From the NCBI GenBank assembly GCA_032622095.1, contig CP136067.1:59127899-59191898 (forward strand): DNA of 64,000 bases, in the 5' to 3' direction. The DNA comes from Siphonodentalium dalli. Lineage: Eukaryota; Mollusca; Scaphopoda; Gadilida; Siphonodentaliidae. How positions within the stretch are numbered: the first letter of the stretch is position 1; each line of letters opens with the position of its first letter. The position numbers and the translations under genes are program-made. This document shows, in pieces, positions 51,101 to 60,100 of the stretch. A model generated the notes under the pieces. The model worked only from the letters and a program-made list of their open reading frames with translations. It made no database searches and had not been told where the DNA came from.

Positions 51101-54100
51101 GACGATACTTTGGCGAGTGAAGTTTGACGAGTTGACGGCTGAAAAACGTCAGCTGCACAATGACCTGACCGATGCGCACACTAATGTGGCGTTACTGCGG
51201 AGCGAGATGGCACAGATACGTCAGCAGTATGAACAGAAAAACAGCGAGGTTGAACTGTGAGTTACAGTTTTTAATTTGGGAAACTTTAGAATTGGAGAAT
51301 GACCTGATATAACCGACAGGTTGAAAGTGTTTTGTGTTATCATTCTACTTCTTATTCGTATAGATATATGACATATTTATACTTTTTGTGTGGTCATGTT
51401 TTCTATTTGTATATATGTTAAATGTTCGTGATCTTTTCATTATATGCAGGAAAATAAAGATATATATACATACACCACGTGACCATGATTGCATGGACGT
51501 GACAAATAACGGCTCGTGTGGCTGTTTGAATTTTTACATCATGCAAGATAACAGAATCAAGATGACCCTTCCGATATTCAGTAAATGAGATCTTCTCCGA
51601 ATTCTAGTATTTTTTATTTTTCAGAGAGAGGAAAACAGTTGTTGAATACATAAAAGAGCAAGATAATATTACAAGACAGCTACACCTTCTGCAGTGAGTT
51701 TCATTTACTTAGCTGTGGTTGTTCTTTCTCTTGTACATTATGCTTGTTGTGATACACGTGTCATGCATGCGTATTATTTATAAGCAACTTGAAGATTGAA
51801 GATGTTTTCTCGTACGAACACTATAAGTCTTGCCGCCTTTATTATTGCTAGAAGTATTGATATAATGATGTAGCCTGCATTTACGTATTAAAATCAATCA
51901 AAACTAAGCGCGTATAGCGGTGTCGAATCAGCCGTTAAATCACGACCGCTGTGTTACTATAATATGTAAGTAATAAAAACCGTTTAGGCTTGTTGTTTTA
52001 TCCCCGTTTTGAACACTGTGTTGAATATGTCAATTTGTTTGTATGTGTTGATTATTATGTTCGAAAATAAAATATTGTTTACACTATATGTATGCAAGTC
52101 ATGCATTACCGCACGAATTATCTTCCAACATATTGCGCCGTGATAAATCTTTGTCTGAAAAGCAGTGTCTGGGTCGCAGTACAACGTTATGAATCATCGG
52201 TAAACCGGGCTCCTGTTGCTGCATGGGTGTTTCATTCCCTAGACCGAGGAGGAGGTCCTCGATAGTGTGAAATTTGTTGACTGGACACCATCCCTTTGGT
52301 CACGTACATGCATGTGATGCATGAAATTACTAAAGTATCGAATACCTTGCATACACGCACACCACACGTATATAAATGTACCACGCATGTATTTATTGAA
52401 ACAAGAAATATTTTTCCAACCACAACTTTACCTCCACGCATAACACCATATGGGGTAAGTTTAGTAGTTTAATATTGAAATGAGTTTTGTCGATCGAATT
52501 TTGCAAGAATAACTTTTTGACGGAATAAATAAGATAAATAACGATGAATAATGCAACAAGTATAACAAAACAAATGAGGGAAAAAAAGATAAGAAACAAA
52601 AAATAAGATAATGGTCGTTTTTATCGTTCTTGTGCCGATTCATTAAACATTGGGTGTCCGTGACATGCATATTCGGACCAATGTCCTTTTTGTTAGTGCG
52701 TATTGTTAAAATTATTAAAGCAAGTAGCGCATTGGATGCTTGCATCTTTGTATTATTGGTCCTTTTCAGAGATGCAAATAAAACACTCCACGATACAAAC
52801 GATGACCTCCGTGAGTCAATCGACTCATCCAGCCGAGCTTCACTACAAAAAAGACCACTTACACTGGAGGTGAGAATTATAATATAAATATATGGATGGA
52901 CCTCGCGATGCATGTTTATTGCTGTTAAAATAGTCACATCCGTTAAAACCACCATAAACTGAAAGAATATTAAAATATAGACATATTTTGTTCTTATACC
53001 AATCATAAATATCGCACCAATAGTATTGCCAAGATCGTACGCATTGTTGGTAAACAAAAGCCATGTTATCTTACAGTACATTCCGTAAAGAGTGTGCTAT
53101 AAGCAAAACACTCAACACCGGGGATATCCCACCGGTGAACTTTGGTTAAAACTGTAAGGTGTTGTTTATAATATACCTTTATATAGCGGTCGATAATCCT
53201 CACCACTCAATACTTCGGTGAATCAATCTCCCCAAAAAAAAAATTCGCCACGATGTTGAGTGTTTTGCTTATCGCACACTCTTTATGTGCTGTATATCTA
53301 AATACACGTCGCTCGCACACGTGTGTTTTGTGGATAATATCCTATTCATACTATCAATATACTATACTATTAGTATATTCTTGAGGAAATGTTTATTTCT
53401 AACTCATAGCCTATACAAACAATTGGGCCATCCGCGCCTGAAATTTAACCGTTATCAGGAGCTATATATATCTTTATTTATGCCCGATCCACTCAAACAT
53501 TAGGTTATTGGCTATAAAGTCTGCTATGAGCACATGCGCGTGTTGCATTTGATATCAAAATTAATACATGATTTATATATGGTATAATCTGTTGTTGGCT
53601 TTGATACATTTAATGAAATCTGTTAATTTGAATGATAACTGCAAACACTGACATAATACAAGAACATGGACTACTTAGATCATAGAACTAAATTGCGATG
53701 TTGGTAATACAATATGGTAAGGAATATGAATTCTAAACGCATTTGTTTGGTGTTTATATTTTGTTTTCCATATCAATAGGGACTTATATCATGACAACTA
53801 TTGCCACACACCTATCATACATGAATAATTGGCAGTTCTATATAATTATTTGCCTAAGCCCATCAATTCTGTTTCCCAGCGAAGACTGTCTTCAACAGCC
53901 GTGTTTTCAGACGATGCTTCAATGGCAGTCAATCCGCTAGATGTTGCCAAGAGGTATATTGAGGTACACACTTTGAACCATCTGAGAGTATTGCATAGTT
54001 GATGTTGTACTAACCGCACCTTTAACGTGACACAAGGCACTCGCAGTGGGTAAATGTGCAAAGCATATAACAGTCTGTAAAACATCACCACTAAGAAGAA

Positions 54101-57100
54101 CATGGAGAAATAGACAAGCTTTGTTATTATATTCATTACTGAAAGTTCTACAATATCGAAATTTCACTAATTGTGTAGTATAAAGCTCAGCGGTCAGATG
54201 CTCGTAGCCCGTTTATATATAACCATGGGTATATGCGAGAAATACACAATGAAAACACACTCCACGGTTTGGATCGATAAGCCTTGTCCTGTGTATTTTG
54301 ATGTTGCGTTTTTTTGACATTCGGTCTTCTGTATCATTTCTACAACACAATTATCGTCTTAATTGCAGACGACATTACCGTGTGATCGCCACGGAAGCGT
54401 TTTCGTTCAGAGTATGGTCAATATATTTCCGCCGGAGAAATGTATTCTCGGATATAAAACAAATAGGCCTATGCCGAAAGCAGAAACTAATTCGCGAGGG
54501 GCACCCCTGGTTGAGTCTGGGATATTTGGCACTCGGGACTTGGCTAGAGGGTTTTCGTTGGGGTGGTCTCCACCTTGGAATTTCCAACTGCACCCCACCC
54601 CATTGAATCACACTAAACTCACAAGTTTGCGTAATTCAATTTGTACACCCCCCGGTGCTTTGATTTTTCCCAAATGTTCCCTCACAAACTACTAGATGGT
54701 AGCCTATTCTAAATGGACCAGTAGTCTTGTGGCCACTGGCCATGCAGGCGATGAAAAGGATGGTTCGGCCCAGTATGAGATTTTTAAAATCCTAGCATCT
54801 AGTGATATAACGTCAGTCAAATTTACACCCTGATTTGGTTTTTCGTAAATTAATTAGCAAGTAACTACTGGCAAGGGCACAGAACACACGGATCGGCCGA
54901 TGGTTAGGCCCGTTTCGAGAACATTTTGAAAAACTGAACATGAAAATTTGACAATCCTAGCATCTAGACAGGCCTCAAGCGTTCCAATTCGGGGAAGTTT
55001 TTAACCTGACACTCACCCTTAGGTTTGAAAATTGCCACTGATGGCAATTTCAGTCCAGAATTTTGCAAATGAAAGGGAAATATGCAAATGTTGGTCTAAA
55101 AACAACAAATTCGTCACTAAGAAATTGTTGGAAAATAAAACTATGAGACAATTTCAACCTAATTTTGGTGTGAATTTTCCAATTAATGTTGCATTAGGTT
55201 TGACTACAGTTGGGGGGGGGTAAGACCCCTGCGTGACCACCCCTGTCGACACGTCCCTGCTTGGCACCCAATGCTAAGAGTGCGGTCTTGCATTCACTGA
55301 AGAAGAGAAATCATCGATACTAAACTATGTTGGGTGGCACCCGGGGAGTAGTCACGGGGCTACATCCCCCACCCCCGTCGGGAGGGATAGCCACCCCCGT
55401 CGGTGAGATATGCAATGGTCAACCCGGTAGCTAAAGCCCGTCCCCCTATCGGGGAATCGTTTATGGCCCCTGCGATATCCTGGCGCCACTACTGTTTGAA
55501 AGCATGTAGAAATTTGAAAGGAGAAGACCACATATGGAGCAGATATCAGGGAGAAATGAGCTCTCATAGCCACAAAACTACACTAAAGACATCCCAATTA
55601 ACCCAAATTGGATGCAGTCGCATATAGTATATATGGTATCGTTCTGTTGGCCTCTCTATATCATATAACTACTTTTTCTGAAAACCCTTAAACCAACTCG
55701 ACGTGCGATTTCCCTGCGCTCCTGTTGCGCAAATTATAGTATAAAAAGTGCGTCTCATTTCAGACAAAGTTCAAAGAGTAAATATGACCAGACAAGACAT
55801 GCATAGAAACCGCTAATCTCATTACAAATCTAACAATACAGTCGAACATGATTACCTTTCAAAGCAATAAGACCGGGCACCAGGTTACGGACAACCATAG
55901 GCACACACACACCATGGATAAAATACACGGTCAAAAGAACGGCGGTTTTTGTGTACGGTTATATCTGGCATATACCCATGGTTATATATAAACGGGCTAC
56001 GAGCATCTGACCGCAGATATCTTAGCCTGAATATGATTTTCAGAATATGTTTCACTGCTTTGATGTTTTCCAATGTTTACCGTCACGTTTTAATTAAACG
56101 TTGGTATCTTATTTGGCTAAATTAATTATATCGGTGATTCCACTGTAATAGTAATGTTTACATAACCATGGTTTTGACATGCGAAATCTCATTATTAGAG
56201 AGTTATTAATAACGAAAATATAAACAAGTGAATGTAATTTTTGATGCACTAGTTGATGATGTTGTTATACGACTTTTATGTTATTTCGCATGAACCCACT
56301 TCGAATGCATTGATCCAGCACATTGTTGATTTCATTGATCCAGCACATTGTTGATTTCATTGATCCAGCACATTGTTGATGTGTTTGTCAAATTTGCAGC
56401 ACGTTGTTTGTGACATTAACAATCGTTCGTCATTGATTGGGCATCTGTATATAACTAACGCTTGACACAAGTTTAGTTTAAACATATTTATTCTTAAATC
56501 ATACAATTCACTATGCACAACCAAGAGTATATTAATAAACGAGAATAGGATTTGGCAGCAAGCTAATAGCTTGTTGGCGCTATCCTTTATATCAATACAT
56601 TATATCTCACGTGACTTTATCGCATGCTGATTGGCTGAACACTGCTATTCTATATTACGATAGTACCCCAGTAAGATTCCTACATTATGGTACTATTCTC
56701 TTTCTATTTATAGTAACAAACTCATTTCGCGCAATCAGATTGCCGCCTGAAGATAGGTCACTATCTGAAAATGTATGCATTGTAGTACGACCCGTGTCGC
56801 AATATCAGTATATGATTAGATTTATTAGTGAATTTTAATGATCTTACAAATGTCCGATCATAGCTATCCAATGCATTTAATAGTTTAGTTGGTAAGCGAC
56901 AGTCCTAATTTTGTAATACCACTGAACGTTATTTATAAATTCCTTTTCCGTTTTAATCAAAGTTAAACAAGTTAACTTCTGAAATTTCGCCAAAATGTCT
57001 TTGCTAATGACGCATTTATAGAAATAAATAAATGCATAAATCATGAAGTGGTGCTGATAGATTTAACTAATAACATAGTAATGTTGCCCTGTCACAAGAT

Positions 57101-60100
57101 TGTCGTAAATTGTAAAATCTGAGCCCGATTTCCAAAATTTACAGTAATTGAAAATGTGACAACATCAGGCAGAAATTGTGTGAGAATTGACACCAATGTT
57201 CGATATAATATAATAAATAATGCATGTCTTGTCGTTGACTATGCCAAAATAGTGGCCCTCGATGGGGAATAGTCCACTCGCCTGCGGCTCGTTGATTCCT
57301 CCTCTCTGACCACTATTTTGGCATATATCAACTGCAAGCTTTGCATTATCTATATAATAGATGGAATGATATATGATTTTTTTTTTTTTTTTTTTAATTA
57401 TTTATTCAATTTTTCTATATATTATTTACATGTAGTATTGTATTATTAACACAAAACATTTACTGATATAATACTACGAGATGGGGAGGGGTGGGGTCAC
57501 TGACACTCCAACTTTCTCTCTCTCTATCTCTCTCTCTCTCTCTCATCCCCTCTCTCTCTCTCTCTCTCTCTCGCTTAAATGAAAATATTTATATTCTAAT
57601 TGTTCGGTGCTAGTGATTTTATATTAATTTCTAAATCTATTAGTTTAATAAAGATAAAGTTGAAAAGATTAAATATTCATAAGATATTAAAACTGTCCCG
57701 GGAGACTCTCTTCGTTTTGATTGTATGAATGTTTCTGTTCTTAGCAAGCAGTTATTAAAGGTTTAATGTGTTCCCATTCATTTTGGAATGTTTGCATTTG
57801 ATCGCGCTGAAGTGCTATATATCTGCCTGCGTGGTATCTTCTCTCGATATCCAGGGAAAGCGATTTAATGGTCAATTTATCGGGGTTAAATTTGGTTTTG
57901 TACAGGTAGTACTTAATAATTGTAAGTAAAAGGTATTCAGTTTCGTTATTCGCCTGTGTCTGCGAATGTGTTCCAAGAATTATGTTTTTCTTTGTCAGCT
58001 CGAGGTTTAAATTATGTTTAGACAGCCATTGTTGTGTGTCTATCAGGAAGGAGCGTACAGTGGGGCAATTGTAGAAAATTATGTGATATCGTTTCTTCAT
58101 AGCTATGGCATCTTTGACATAGTCCGTCAGATCTTAGTTTCATATTTTTTTAAAGTTTGTTTGTTCCTAGTATTCTAGTCAAAATTCTGTACTGAAACCA
58201 ACGGTATTTTGTATCCATTAAATGGAAGAATGGCGCGGAGAAGGTCTGTCTCCATGGAATATCTATATTTAATTCGTTTTCCCATTTATTCTTTGCAGAT
58301 GATGTTTGAGTTTTAACCATTGATAATAAAGTGTCATAAAAAAATTTGCCCCCACTTTTATTCCGCAACAAGATTGATATATTCTCTGGAATTATTGGAC
58401 GTTCTACTATTTTTACTTCCTGGTCACTGTTATAGTCAAGTTTAATTATTTGTCTATGTAATCCATGCAATGTGAGAAAATTTGTGGCTATACCTAATTT
58501 GTTTTCCAAATATTCGACTGTCATCAAATTACCTCTCTCGTCATACAGGTCATTGATAAAAACAATTCCTTTCTTTCTCCACTCATTGATGTTCAAGCAC
58601 CTCTCGTTGATTGTGATATTGTCATTGTTCCATAGTGTTTGTGTTTTTATATTTTGTTGCCGATATGCTTTAGCGGAAATAAAGTTGCGCCACGCTTTTA
58701 CCACGTCCCTCCAAAATAAATTTCGAATTGTATGTTCGACCGATTTAAGATATTTTTGTCCATATGTTGAAAATAAAGGATCAGATAATATATTGGTAGG
58801 TGCTAATCCAGTCCAGCTGCTGTCTGACGTTAACATTCTTCGGATCCAACTTATTTTCATTGAGTCAATAAAAAGAGTTACATTGACCATTCGCAACCCG
58901 CCATTCTCATATGGTTGGTAAATTTGACTACGCTTTATTCTGTCACGTTTTCCATTCCAAATGAATTTGAACATGAGGCTGTTTAAGTCAGTAATAAATT
59001 CCCCCCCTGAATTTATGGACGATAACACGAGTACATACAGTGTTGTATGATGTTAAATGTACACAAATGTCGTTTTTATTTTTGTTGCATTTTTGTTGTT
59101 TCTGTTGTGGTGGTGTCTGACACTCATCCACCCCTAAGTTATCACTGTTTTTAACCCCAATATAATTATATAACATACATTTGTTCGATAATTAATCGAC
59201 TAATTACGATTCAGGCCGTTTTATGCAAATTGCTGTAGCCCATATTATATGCAAATTCGTACTACTATAATCGTGCATGGTCTCTCAGTCTGTCCCGATG
59301 TTAAAACTTACTTGAATTCGTTAACGATTAGCTTGCCTTGTCTTTTGTGGTAATTTATTCCATAGCGGACTCACGGCCACATGTATAAGCGTTTTTAATA
59401 AGAGCTTGTATTAAACAAGGAATAATAAGGTCAATTGTTCTGATATCGTAATCGGATTGCATGGGGTCCGGAAATCGAGGGGGTTTATAATTAATAGTAT
59501 ATATGATATTGGAAAGTAAAAATGTTTCACATTCAGAGATGATGAAACCCTAGATAATAAAAACATGAACTGTTCCAGTTATCATCAACCTATATATGCG
59601 ACCATCCAATCGTACGATATATCTAAGGTAAGATATCTTAATCGAACATAGCAGGTTGATTGATGCTTCAGATAGTTTACTATATACATATACATATAAG
59701 CTCGAAATCAGATAAGGTATGCACTTGACTATACTAATGTACAGTGGGTGCCTGTAGATATTTGCAGAACATGTGGTGCCATGGTATGCATTTGGCAGTC
59801 AAACTCATGAATATTGTTAGTAATATAACTCGCGTGTATCGGCACTTTATGCACGATGGCTGGTTAGTTTTCATTTTCAAAATGTGTGCCGCAAATGAAC
59901 GGGCTATTGTTTGTTTTCAGTCATTTGAGAGACAACTTTCTCCAAGGATCTCACCAAGGCTATCAAGAGAGAGCTCGATCGCTGGGGACTTCAATTCGTG
60001 AGTGTTTCTTTAATCACAATAATTCATGTTAAAGCGAGCAACGATTTAAAACCCTGTCTTTGCATTTCCAAGCATTAAACATGTTAACTATGGATGAAGT

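Noticed and set aside
52461-53081. 206-codon minus-strand frame
   Set aside because: It runs antisense across RASEF exon 7 and a MITE copy, is rich in Phe/Ile/Leu/Ser typical of AT-rich chance frames, and has no recognisable domain.
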